Part shown: positions 9,007 through 18,030 of the stretch, piece after piece
Position numbering within the stretch: position 1 is the first letter of the stretch
Layout of the letters: each line of letters starts with the position of its first letter
Assembly: GCF_900129325.1 (NCBI RefSeq)
Contig: NZ_FQUP01000004.1
Coordinates: 186,001-250,000 of the forward strand
Direction of reading: 5' to 3'
DNA from: Kaistia soli DSM 19436
Lineage (GTDB): Bacteria > Pseudomonadota > Alphaproteobacteria > Rhizobiales > Kaistiaceae
Length of the DNA: 64,000 nucleotides
The notes under the pieces: generated by a model
Databases searched by the model: none
The model's input: the letters and a program-made list of their open reading frames with translations, nothing else
What the model was told of the DNA's origin: nothing
Made by a program: the position numbers and the translations under genes

Positions 9007-9699
9007 ATGGCGGCAGAGACAAGAGTTCAAAAGACCGAGTCGGGGGTCGAAAGCCTGATCGCCCGGTTGCGTGATCAGGGCGTCACCGCCGGCCGCAGCG
9101 AAGCCGAGCGCATCCGGGCCGAGGCCGAAGCCGAGGCACGCGCCATCGTCCAGGCCGCCGAGAAGGAGGTAAAGGCAAAGCTGGACGCCGCCCGCAAGGA
9201 GGCCGACGCCTTTCGCCGCGCCGGCGAGGACGCCCTGAAACAGGCGGCGCGCGACGTGGCCCTCGAGCTGAAGCAGCGCCTCGCACGCCGCTTCGCCGAT
9301 GATGTCGGGAAGGCCGTATCGGATGCCGTGCGCGATGAGGACATGTTGAGACGGATGATCCTGACACTGGTCGGCCGCGTGCGCGCAGAAAGCGGCGCGG
9401 ACCAATCCGCCGATATCGAGCTGCTGCTGCCGCGCACGGTGGTCGGTCTCGACGATCTCCGTCGCAAGCCGGGGGAGCGGCGCGACGATCCGCTCAGCCA
9501 TCTCGTTGCTGCCTTTACCGGCGACATGCTGCGCGAGGGTATTCGCTACGGCCGTGCCGAAGACGATGCCGGCGGCATCACGATCGTGCTCGGCGACCGC
9601 GGCGTCTCGGTCGACGTCACCGACAAGGCGGTTGCTGATGCCCTGCTCGCCCATATGCAGCCGCGATTCAGGGCATTGCTCGAAGGGGTGGTGACGTGA
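9007..9699 (+). CDS. atpE: V/A-type ATPase subunit E (peripheral stalk)
   Basis: Peripheral-stalk subunit, 230 residues, with a GAGGAGG ribosome-binding site before its ATG. The first 110 residues are a charged, Ala/Glu/Arg-rich right-handed coiled coil (EAERIRAEAEAEARAIVQAA). The C-terminal part ends in the globular head region seen in E subunits (ADALLAHMQPRFRALLEG). No separate subunit G/H, the usual coiled-coil partner of E, is encoded here. Confidence 0.87.
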   Translation: MAAETRVQKTESGVESLIARLRDQGVTAGRSEAERIRAEAEAEARAIVQAAEKEVKAKLDAARKEADAFRRAGEDALKQAARDVALELKQRLARRFADDVGKAVSDAVRDEDMLRRMILTLVGRVRAESGADQSADIELLLPRTVVGLDDLRRKPGERRDDPLSHLVAAFTGDMLREGIRYGRAEDDAGGITIVLGDRGVSVDVTDKAVADALLAHMQPRFRALLEGVVT

Positions 9700-10385
9700 T
9701 CCTACACACCGAACCCTATGTGATGCTGATGGCGAGCCTGCCCTCGATCAGGCTCCTCGGCGAGAAGGCGTTGCCGATCAACCCGGCCCGGCTTACCGAA
9801 CGAATGAAGATGTTGGAGCCGGCCGATCGTGACGAGCTTTTTGCCATCGCCTCCATCCTCTCCTGGAACCGCATCGACACGGGCGATGACGATGCCGCCT
9901 ATGTGGCGCGCGCCGAACGCATCCTTGCTTCGATCCGCAGCGACACGCTGCGCGAGGCAGCGCTGGAGCGACTCGAAATCCGCACGCTCATCGCAGCTCT
10001 GCGCCGCCGCCATGCCGGCGAGAACACACCAGTCTCCGGAACGGCCTGGGGCATCGGCCGGCATGTCGAGACGATCCGCCGGAACTGGACGCAGCCCGAT
10101 TTCGGCATGGCGCGATCATTCCCATGGATCGCGCAGGCGCGGGAGCAGCTCGAATCTGGCGACAGCGCCGGCCTGGAGCGGCTCATCCTCGACGTGACCT
10201 GGCGGGCGGCAGGGCGGCACGAATTCGGCCATGAATTCGATTTCGAAGCCGTCGTCTTCTATCTCATGCGCTGGCAGCTTGCCGATCGCTGGGCGCGCTA
10301 CGACGCCGACGCCGCGGCTGTCCGCTTCGCGCAATTGCTCGACGTCGCGCTCCCCCCGGCGGCATCCATCCAGGAGGCGGCATGA
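9696..10385 (+). CDS. DUF2764-family V-ATPase operon protein (subunit C-like)
   Basis: A 229-residue protein starting at GTG in a GTGA overlap with subunit E and overlapping subunit A by ATGA. The opening MILHTEPYVMLMASLPSIRL and the later FEAVVFYLMRWQLADRW match the DUF2764 proteins that always sit between subunits E and A in Chlamydia, Bacteroidetes and spirochaete V-ATPase operons. Its role is not experimentally clear. Because classical subunit C (the socket under the D/F stalk) is missing, the family is usually suspected to replace it. That is inference from gene position. Confidence 0.82.
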   Translation: MILHTEPYVMLMASLPSIRLLGEKALPINPARLTERMKMLEPADRDELFAIASILSWNRIDTGDDDAAYVARAERILASIRSDTLREAALERLEIRTLIAALRRRHAGENTPVSGTAWGIGRHVETIRRNWTQPDFGMARSFPWIAQAREQLESGDSAGLERLILDVTWRAAGRHEFGHEFDFEAVVFYLMRWQLADRWARYDADAAAVRFAQLLDVALPPAASIQEAA

Positions 10386-12178
10386 CCCAGTCCCCCACTG
10401 CCAGCATCACCGCCGTCCAGGAAGATATCGTCCGCCTGAGGCTCGACGATGCCGCCACAGGCCGTCTCGTCAAGAACGAGGTCGTTTATATCCGTCCGGC
10501 GCGTGAGCCCGAGCAGCGGTTGAAGGCCGAGATCCTGCGCGTCGAGGGCAACCAGGCCGATGCGCAGGTGTTCGAGAGCACCGGCGGCGTCGGCCTCGGC
10601 GATCCGGTCGAGCAAACGGGCCGCCTCCTCTCGGTCAGGCTCGGGCCGGGCCTGCTCGGCCGTGTCTATGATGGGCTGCAGAACCCACTCGAGGCGCTCG
10701 CCATCGGCCACGGCATCTTCCTGCCACGCGGCGTCGAGGCGCCCGGCCTCGATCCGGATGCAAAATGGTCGTTCACCGCCATGCGGCGTTCAGGCGACAG
10801 GGTCCGCGGCGGCGACACGATCGGCACGGTTCCCGAAGGCCCGATCACCCACAAGATCATGGTGCCCTTCGATCTCGACGAGAGCCTCGAAATCACCTGG
10901 ATCCGCGACGGCACGGTCACCGTCAACGAACCGGTCGCTCGGCTGAAAGCGGCCTCCGGTGCCGAGCGCGAATTGACGCTCGCGCAGGATTGGCCGGTGC
11001 GGGAGCCGCTGCCGCGCCGCATCGTCAGCGCGGGCTATTCGAGCCGGCTCTATCCCGATGCGCCGATGATCACGACGCAGCGCATCATCGACGTGTTCTT
11101 CCCGATCGCGCAGGGCGGCGCGGCCTGCATTCCCGGCCCGTTCGGCGCCGGCAAGACCGTGCTGCTCAACCTGATCGCCCGCCATTCCGACGTCGACATT
11201 GTCATCCTCGTCGCGTGCGGCGAACGTGCGGGCGAAGTCGTCGAGACGATCTCGGAATTTCCGCGCCTCAAGGACCCGCGCACCGGCGGTTCGCTGATGG
11301 ACAGGACGGTGATCGTCTGCAACACCTCGTCTATGCCCGTCGCCTCGCGCGAAGCCTCGATCTATACGGGCATCGCCATCGGCGAATATTACCGCCAGAT
11401 GGGCCTCAGGGCGCTGGTCATCGCCGACTCCACCTCCCGCTGGGCGCAGGCGATGCGCGAAACCTCCGGTCGGCTGGAAGAAATCCCCGGAGAGGAGGCG
11501 TTTCCGGCCTATCTCGACAGCTCCGTGAAGAGCGTCTACGAGCGCGCCGGCGTCGTGAAGACCAATGACGGGACCGTGGGCGCGCTCACGATTATAGGCT
11601 CCGTCTCGCCGGCCGGCGGCAATTTCGAGGAACCAGTGACGCAGTCGACGCTGGCGGCCGTCAAATGCTTCCTCGGCCTTTCCTATGACCGCGCCTATCG
11701 TCGCTTCTATCCGGCCATCGATCCGCTGATCTCCTGGTCGCGCTACCGAGACCAGCTCGCCGCGTGGTCCGCGCAGAACCTCGCGCCCGACTGGAACGAG
11801 AAGGTGGCGGCGCTGACCGGGCTGCTCGCGCGCGGCGACGAGGTCGCCCGCATGGAGCAGGTCACCGGCGAAGAAGGCATCAGCCTGGAGGACTTCGTCG
11901 CCGCCGAGGCCGCACGCTTCCTCGACATGGTCTTCCTGCAGCAGGACGCGTTCGACGCCGTCGATTCTTCCTCGCCGATCGAACGCCAGCACGCACTGTT
12001 CGACCAGGTGCACAGCATCGTCACCCGGCGCTACGCCTTTGCCGACAAGGAAGCAGCGCGGCAGCATTTCACCAAGCTGACGGGCCTGTTCAAGAACCTC
12101 AACTACGCCGCCTCAGGATCGGGCGAGGCTCAGAAGCTGGCCGCCGAGATCGACACTCTCGACAAGGCTGCCGCATAG
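10382..12178 (+). CDS. atpA: V/A-type ATPase catalytic subunit A
   Basis: Catalytic ATPase subunit, 598 residues. Walker A is G-P-F-G-A-G-K258-T, the A-subunit form, in the context IPGPFGAGKTVLLNLIARH. CGERAGEVVE carries the catalytic glutamate of the GER motif, and ALVIADSTSRWAQAMRE is the Walker B/arginine region. The about 90-residue A-specific insertion (roughly 115-200, with THKIMVPFDLDE) is present, which separates it from F-type beta. It overlaps the DUF2764 gene by 4 bases and closes the operon. A stop at 12176-12178 is followed by a GC-rich spacer. Confidence 0.95.
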   Translation: MTQSPTASITAVQEDIVRLRLDDAATGRLVKNEVVYIRPAREPEQRLKAEILRVEGNQADAQVFESTGGVGLGDPVEQTGRLLSVRLGPGLLGRVYDGLQNPLEALAIGHGIFLPRGVEAPGLDPDAKWSFTAMRRSGDRVRGGDTIGTVPEGPITHKIMVPFDLDESLEITWIRDGTVTVNEPVARLKAASGAERELTLAQDWPVREPLPRRIVSAGYSSRLYPDAPMITTQRIIDVFFPIAQGGAACIPGPFGAGKTVLLNLIARHSDVDIVILVACGERAGEVVETISEFPRLKDPRTGGSLMDRTVIVCNTSSMPVASREASIYTGIAIGEYYRQMGLRALVIADSTSRWAQAMRETSGRLEEIPGEEAFPAYLDSSVKSVYERAGVVKTNDGTVGALTIIGSVSPAGGNFEEPVTQSTLAAVKCFLGLSYDRAYRRFYPAIDPLISWSRYRDQLAAWSAQNLAPDWNEKVAALTGLLARGDEVARMEQVTGEEGISLEDFVAAEAARFLDMVFLQQDAFDAVDSSSPIERQHALFDQVHSIVTRRYAFADKEAARQHFTKLTGLFKNLNYAASGSGEAQKLAAEIDTLDKAAA

Positions 12179-12472
12179 AGCAGGCGGAGAGACCGGGGAG
12201 CCGCGGAGGCCGAGATCCGGCCGGCGTGCCGCCTTGCCTCCGGGGAATGGCCGACAACAACTTCGCAGATCGACTCCAACGGACATCACCGTCCGGCGCA
12301 ACCCCGTCTGCACCGGATCGAAGCGCGGGATTTCGCTCGGCCACGACCCCGTGCACACCTCCGCCCGGCATCACTCCATACGCAAATATCCTAAGAGAAA
12401 CTCTATTGCACTTTAAAGAGAAAACGGGTTACCTTTTTGCTGCCTTCCCAATGAGCTCAAAGGAGCCTTCCC
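12179..12472. other. Intergenic region between the V-ATPase and amino-acid transporter operons
   Basis: Close to 300 bases. The first half is GC-rich and contains separated GGAGGC/GCCTCC complementary stretches (12205-12242), which might fold into a weak end-of-operon structure. The second half (12370-12440) is A/T-richer and is the likely promoter of the transporter operon. AGGAG at 12461-12465 is the ribosome-binding site of the next gene. No coding signal was seen. Confidence 0.4.
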
Positions 12473-13375
12473 GTGGATTTTCTCGCTAAACGAGCCGGCT
12501 TGGTCCGGATTCTGGGTGCCGCCTCGCTTGCCCTGATGTCGGCAGGCGCCGCACTGGCGCAGACCGTGACGATCACGCCGAACATGCCGGCAACCCCCGA
12601 CATGGTGAAACACCTGCCGGAGGCGGTGAAGAGCCGCGGCGCGCTCAATGTCGCCACCACTGATGGCAACGCCCCCTGGGTGTTCGTCGACGCGGCGAGC
12701 GGCGAAGTGAAGGGCGTCGATGCGGATCTCGTTAACGAGGCGGCCAAGCGGCTCGGCCTCAAGGTCAAATGGGACGTCATCCAGTTCACGGCCGGCATTC
12801 CGGGCGTCGAGTCCGGGCGCTATGACTTCTATCTGAGCGCCATGGCCGATACGAAGAAGCGCGAAGACGTCGTGAACTTCATTGCCTATTCGCAGGAAGG
12901 TTCGGGCGTCATCGTCCCGAAGGGCAATCCCCTCGGCATCAAGGTGATGGACGATCTCTGCGGCAAGCGCGTCGCGATCGTCACCGGCTCGCTATTTCCC
13001 GACCTCGTCGAGAAGTTGAACAAGACCTGCCCGAGCCCGGTCGTGCTGTCGGAGACCGCTGATCAGACCGGCCCCTATCTCGCCGTTGCCAGCGGTCAGG
13101 CCGATGCCACGATGAATACCTATGGCGTCAGCAACTACACGCTGAAGACCGCGACGGAAGGCATCCAGACCCAGCTCGAACTCTCGCCCGTTCCGCTCTT
13201 CGCGCCGGCCAACCAGGGCATCGCTTTCTCCAAGTCCCAGACCGACCTGATGGCCGCCGTCGGCGGCGCCATGCAGGCGATGAAGGAAGACGGCAGCTAC
13301 CAGAAGATCATGGACAAGTGGAATGTCGGCGACGGTGCCGTCGCGGCCTTCACCTTTAACGCCCCGCTGTTCTAG
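12473..13375 (+). CDS. Family-3 solute-binding protein of a polar amino-acid ABC transporter
   Basis: Periplasmic receptor, 300 residues, starting at GTG with AGGAG 7 bases upstream. A signal peptide ends near AGAALAQ (about residue 30). The mature part has the SBP_bac_3 layout: SRGALNVATTDGNAPWVFVD, the ligand-loop GVDADLVNEAAKRLGLKV, then GVESGRYDFYLSAMADTKKR. The hinge shows CGKRVAIVTGSLFPD. These are typical of binding proteins for polar amino acids or opines. The ligand is unknown. Permease, ATPase and an isonitrile-synthase-like gene follow on the same strand, so the ligand may feed that enzyme. Confidence 0.9.
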   Translation: MDFLAKRAGLVRILGAASLALMSAGAALAQTVTITPNMPATPDMVKHLPEAVKSRGALNVATTDGNAPWVFVDAASGEVKGVDADLVNEAAKRLGLKVKWDVIQFTAGIPGVESGRYDFYLSAMADTKKREDVVNFIAYSQEGSGVIVPKGNPLGIKVMDDLCGKRVAIVTGSLFPDLVEKLNKTCPSPVVLSETADQTGPYLAVASGQADATMNTYGVSNYTLKTATEGIQTQLELSPVPLFAPANQGIAFSKSQTDLMAAVGGAMQAMKEDGSYQKIMDKWNVGDGAVAAFTFNAPLF

Positions 13376-13398
13376 CCTCACGCCAGCGCAGCGTCGTG

Positions 13399-14264
13399 AT
13401 GAATTCCGTGAATTCAGCCAATACGAGCCTGCGGATTCACCGCAGGCTCGGCCCGCGCATTGCCAATGCCGCCCTGGCGGTATTGGCAATGGTCATCGTG
13501 CTCGGCATGGCGCAGATCGTCATCGGCAGCGGCCGGATCCGGTGGAACATCATCGTCGACTATCTCTTCGCTCCGGCCGTATTGAACGGCGTGGCGATGA
13601 CGCTGATGCTGACGCTCGTCTCCCTGCTCGGCTCCATGGTGCTGGGAACGGTTCTTGCGGCGATGCGCATTTCACGCAACCGCGTGCTGGAGACGATCGC
13701 CGCCGGCTATGTCTGGTTCTTCCGCGGCACACCGGTCCTCGTTCAGGTCGTGTTCTGGTTCAATCTCGGCCTGTTCCTGCCGCAGATCAGCATTGCCGGC
13801 CACTCATTCCCGATCAACAGCCTCATCACGCCGACGACCGCGGCCTTGCTTGGACTGCTGCTCAATGTCAGCGCCTTCATGTGCGAGGTGATCCGCGGCG
13901 GACTGATCGCGGTCGACAACGGCCAGAGCGAGGCGGCGCTGTCGATTGGCATGACGCCGACGCAGGCTTTGCTGCGGATCGTTCTGCCACAGGCGATCCG
14001 GGTCATTGTTCCGGCGGCCGGAAACCTCGCCATCGACCTGCTCAAGGCAACCTCGCTGGTCTATGTCATCGGCACGCGCGAGATCCTCGGAACAACGCAA
14101 AGCATCGCCTCGCAGACCTTCTATGTGATCGAGATGCTGATCGTCGCCTCGCTCTGGTACCTGTTCCTCGTCTCCATCGCCTCCTTCGGCCAGTCCCGCC
14201 TGGAGGTCTATCTTGCCCGGGGCCTCAGCACCGCCAGCCGCGAGCTGCCGCGGCCGAACCTCGG

Positions 14265-14268
<4 letters not shown>
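13399..14268 (+). CDS. Polar amino-acid ABC transporter permease (HisM/GlnP type)
   Basis: Inner-membrane permease of 289 residues with five to six helices. The family opening VLNGVAMTLMLTLVSLLGSM, the WFFRGTPVLVQVVFW segment and the EAA loop (NGQSEAALSIGMTPTQALLR followed by IVLPQAIRVIVP) are all intact. ATG at 13399 is directly preceded by an in-frame GTG; neither has a strong ribosome-binding site. The ATPase gene overlaps it by 4 bases. Only one permease gene is present, so the transporter would work as a homodimer. Confidence 0.9.
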
Positions 14269-15050
<782 letters not shown>

Positions 15051-15054
15051 ACCG

Positions 15055-16179
15055 ATGCCTTCCGAGCAGAGAATGACCAGCCCCTATATCTATGTGAATG
15101 CCGCCCTTCCGCGCCGCTTCGAGGCCCCGGTCATCGCATCGCGGACCGATCTTGACGCTGCGGCGTTGAACCGGCTGTTGCTCAGCAATGATGCGCCGAT
15201 CACGGCGCAGCCTGGCGGCACGATCGCGGAACGGATCCTCTCGATCTTCGAACATCCGGAGGTCTTGTTCGGCGACCCAACCTTCATTCCTGCGCATCGT
15301 GCGGCCTGGCTCGACCGGCTGAACTATTTCATCGGCCGCGACGAACCGATCCAGTTCGTCTCCATGGCCTTCCCCTACAAGGTGCCCAATCCGCTCAAGA
15401 ACGAGCGCGCGGCGCCGGACCTTGGCGAGGCGCTGATGCTGCGCCGCTTCCAGGCGGTGCTCGATGCGATCGCTGCCGTCTATCCGCCCGGCGGCGTGCT
15501 GACGATCCTCGAAGAGGGAATCCTTGGCCGCTGCCAGGGCGTCGATCCGCGCCGGATCGCGGCCTATCGCGCCGGCATCGCCAATGTCGTAGAGGTGTCG
15601 GGCGTCGATCCGGAGCGGGTGACCTTCCACAGCCTCGACGACATGGTCACCGAAATCCCCAATTTCGAGGCGCGCTGGATCCACGAGCAGGAACGGCTGC
15701 GCGAACTCTGGCAGCAGGGCGACTCGGCGATCCGTGCCGCCTATGACACGACGACTGCCGCATCGCGCACCTCGGTGCCGACGCTCGACTATGATCCGCA
15801 TGTTCTGGCGGCCGCCTATGACCGCGAACAGACGGATTCGGCGCTGCGCTATCCGCGTGATTTCATCGACAAGGTGGCGCACAGGCAGTTCTTCGCCTAT
15901 CGCGCGCTGCTCGCGCTCAGGGATTCGACTGGCTATCTGCACGATCTCAGGCCCTATGCGCTCAAGCTGACCGTCTCGCCGAAGCCCGAGAACCTCGCGG
16001 TATTGCCGGTCAATACGTGGTCGCGCATCCTGCCCTATCACGGCATTCCCGTGCTGGACCGCGATGGCCGCTGGGCGATCGTCTACCGTGCCGCCATGGG
16101 CCAGCTCGGCCCGGTCGAGGCGCTCCACCTTGCCGGCGATAGCGATCCGGCCCCGATCGGCTACCGGGTGAGCGCATGA
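15055..16179 (+). CDS. Isonitrile (isocyanide) synthase-like protein, DIT1/PvcA family
   Basis: A 374-residue soluble protein that I place in the DIT1/PvcA superfamily. Those enzymes turn the amino group of Tyr, Trp or another amino acid into an isonitrile, using ribulose 5-phosphate as carbon donor. Support: F106-P-Y-K-V-P-N112 (family FPFKSPN), then [13 protein letters not shown] (PD-x-AE), [14 protein letters not shown] (YPPGA-x-x-I-x-SDG), and near the C-terminus ALKLTVSP (RLSIHP) and [17 protein letters not shown] (TPWH). The SDG and RLSIHP motifs are altered, so it is divergent and may make another product. An alternative ATG is at 15073. No PvcB dioxygenase is nearby. It overlaps the ROK gene by ATGA. 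Confidence 0.72.
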   Translation: MPSEQRMTSPYIYVNAALPRRFEAPVIASRTDLDAAALNRLLLSNDAPITAQPGGTIAERILSIFEHPEVLFGDPTFIPAHRAAWLDRLNYFIGRDEPIQFVSMAFPYKVPNPLKNERAAPDLGEALMLRRFQAVLDAIAAVYPPGGVLTILEEGILGRCQGVDPRRIAAYRAGIANVVEVSGVDPERVTFHSLDDMVTEIPNFEARWIHEQERLRELWQQGDSAIRAAYDTTTAASRTSVPTLDYDPHVLAAAYDREQTDSALRYPRDFIDKVAHRQFFAYRALLALRDSTGYLHDLRPYALKLTVSPKPENLAVLPVNTWSRILPYHGIPVLDRDGRWAIVYRAAMGQLGPVEALHLAGDSDPAPIGYRVSA

Positions 16180-17051
16180 GCGTAAGCCTCGGAGTCGATA
16201 TCGGCGGTACCAAGATCCAGTTCTGCACGATCGATGCAGAGCTGCGTGCTACCCCGCTCGGCATGACACCGACCGCCCTGATGCGGCGGGGCACCACCGC
16301 CTTTGCCAGCGACCTCGCCGCGCTGATCCGCACCATGTGTCCGCCGGATGTGCAGCGCATTGGCCTGACGCTGAACGGCATCCTCGATCGGGGCGACGTG
16401 GTCTACAGCTCGCTGATGGGGGGCCGGGTCGGCTTCCCGCTGCAGCCATTCCTCCGTGAGAAACTGGGGCTGCCGGTTTTCGTCGATGACGACATCCACG
16501 CCATGGCGATTGCGGAAGCTGCCCTCGGCGCCGGTCGCGACGGTGCCCCTTTCGCCATGCTCAATCTCGGCACAGGTATCGGCGTCGGCGTCTTCGAGGA
16601 CGGCCGCGTGCTACGCGGTGCCTATGCCGCCGGCCTCATTTCCGAACAGACGGTCTATGTCGAGGAACTCGGTGCCTACCGCTCGCTCGATCGCACGGTG
16701 TGCGGGCGCGGGCTGCGGGAAGTCTATGCGGAGATCGCAGGCGAGATTGCCGATGGCGTGACGATCTTCGAGCGTGCCCGGACCAGCGAGCCGGCGGCCC
16801 TGCAGACCGTCGCAATCTTCTGCCGCTATCTCGGTGAGGCCATGCAGATGATCTCGCGTTTCTACCATCCAGCCCGCATTGTTCTGAATGGTTCGATCAA
16901 ACGTTCGGCAGATGTGTTTCTCGAGCCGGCATTGCAGCGTTATCACAGCGGTCTGGAACCATCATTTCGCGCCGAGATCATCGTTTCTGAACTCGAGCAC
17001 GCCGCAGAACTCGGTACGCTGGCGGGAAGAGAACTGCGAGACCTGCAATGA
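16176..17051 (+). CDS. ROK-family kinase-like protein without the zinc motif
   Basis: 291 residues of the sugar-kinase/ROK fold. Phosphate-1 motif D8-I-G-G-T-K13 and the adenosine-region LNLGTGIGVGVFEDG are conserved. The usual catalytic ENDA(N) block reads VDDDIHAMAIAEA, which keeps one Asp at the catalytic place. The CxCGxxGCxE zinc motif of typical glucokinase/ROK proteins is absent; at that place the protein has RSLDRTVCGRGL. There is no DNA-binding domain, so it is not a NagC-type repressor. It is sandwiched by 4-base overlaps between the isonitrile-synthase-like and GntR genes, which makes a sugar or sugar-amine substrate in that pathway likely. Substrate unknown. Confidence 0.82.
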   Translation: MSVSLGVDIGGTKIQFCTIDAELRATPLGMTPTALMRRGTTAFASDLAALIRTMCPPDVQRIGLTLNGILDRGDVVYSSLMGGRVGFPLQPFLREKLGLPVFVDDDIHAMAIAEAALGAGRDGAPFAMLNLGTGIGVGVFEDGRVLRGAYAAGLISEQTVYVEELGAYRSLDRTVCGRGLREVYAEIAGEIADGVTIFERARTSEPAALQTVAIFCRYLGEAMQMISRFYHPARIVLNGSIKRSADVFLEPALQRYHSGLEPSFRAEIIVSELEHAAELGTLAGRELRDLQ

Positions 17052-17896
17052 ACACCAACGCACCTGAACGAAAACGGGCCAAGGATCCGGAGGACAGCAA
17101 CTCCTCGGCGCGCATCTTCGCACCCATCAAGGCGCATCGCACCTTCGAGACGGTCATCGAGCGGATCATCGACGCCATCGATGCCAAGGGGCTCAGCGAA
17201 GGCGATCGCCTGCCGAACGAGACCGAGATGGCGAAGCTGCTCGAAGTCTCGCGCCCGACGCTGCGTCAGGCGCTGCGCATCCTCGAGAACTCCGGCGTGC
17301 TGCGTATTCGAGCCGGGCAGGCGGGCGGCGTCTTCGTCGCGACCGGGATGATCCCGCTCGACCTCGTCGGCAAAAACATCGCGCATGAGGCGCATCACGC
17401 GGCCGAGCTCATCGCCACGCGTCGCATGCTGGAGCCGATCGTCTATCACCTCGCCGCCGAGAATGCCTCGGAGGAGGAACTCGACCAGATCGCCGACACG
17501 ATCCGCCTCATGGAGCGCCATCTCGGCGATCCCGGCATGGTGCAGCGGGCGGACGGCATGTTCCATCGCCGCGTCGCCCACGCCGCCGGCAACCAGTTTC
17601 TCCTGCGGACGATGACGTCGATCTATCGCGACCTCAATCCGCTCCGCGGCGCTCTGAACAATGACGCCGAACACGGCCGCCACATGATCGATGTCCACAG
17701 CCGCCAGCTTGCCGCGATCCGCGCGCGCGACCATGACGCGATCGAGCGCCTGTTGCAGGAGACTTTTGTCGACCTCGAAGAGGAATTCCACGTCGCGACC
17801 CGCTTCTCGGTGCGCTGGACAGCCATCGAAGGCGCGCCGCGTCCTCCCTCCCCCTCCGCAGGAAAAAGTGGCGGGAAGCGACCCCTGAGATCCTGA
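17048..17896 (+). CDS. GntR-family regulator, FadR/FCD type
   Basis: 282 residues. An N-terminal winged helix (about 35-105) contains EGDRLPNETEMAKLLEVSRP and TLRQALRILENSGVLRIRAG; a helical FCD ligand domain follows, with its metal-binding histidine region at MFHRRVAHAAGN and HSRQLAAI. FCD regulators usually bind small organic acids or sugar acids. The gene starts in an ATGA overlap with the ROK gene, so it is co-transcribed with the pathway it most likely controls. The C-terminus has a basic, proline-rich tail (PPSPSAGKSGGKR) of unknown use. Confidence 0.9.
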   Translation: MNTNAPERKRAKDPEDSNSSARIFAPIKAHRTFETVIERIIDAIDAKGLSEGDRLPNETEMAKLLEVSRPTLRQALRILENSGVLRIRAGQAGGVFVATGMIPLDLVGKNIAHEAHHAAELIATRRMLEPIVYHLAAENASEEELDQIADTIRLMERHLGDPGMVQRADGMFHRRVAHAAGNQFLLRTMTSIYRDLNPLRGALNNDAEHGRHMIDVHSRQLAAIRARDHDAIERLLQETFVDLEEEFHVATRFSVRWTAIEGAPRPPSPSAGKSGGKRPLRS

Positions 17897-17909
17897 AGCC
17901 CTGATCACC

Positions 17910-17931
17910 GGCTCGGAGTGCGATCCGAGCC
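17910..17931 (+). terminator. Stem-loop after the GntR gene
   Basis: Arms GGCTCGGA (17910-17917) and TCCGAGCC (17924-17931) pair perfectly around a 6-base loop. No U-run follows, so it may be a weak or Rho-assisted terminator or a processing hairpin between the GntR gene and the NagB-like gene. Confidence 0.4.
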
Positions 17932-18030
17932 ACCAAGGCCACGCCGCAGCGGACCCGCCTCCGCAGCGAACGATGCTGGTCGTGGCAAATCTGGCGCCGT
18001 TCGATGCGCCGCAAACAAGGAACTCCGACC

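Noticed and set aside
10790-12067. A 425-codon minus-strand frame opposite ATPase subunit A
   Set aside because: Shadow of a strongly conserved gene with Walker motifs; composition is the Asp/Arg-rich pattern of antisense frames.
4809-12178. F-type or N-type ATP synthase operon
   Set aside because: Subunits D, I, E and the four-helix K with one carboxylate, plus the long insert in subunit A, are V/A-type; F-type a, b, delta, gamma and epsilon genes are absent.
16176-17051. NagC-type ROK repressor
   Set aside because: No N-terminal helix-turn-helix is present; the protein starts directly with the phosphate-binding DIGGTK motif.
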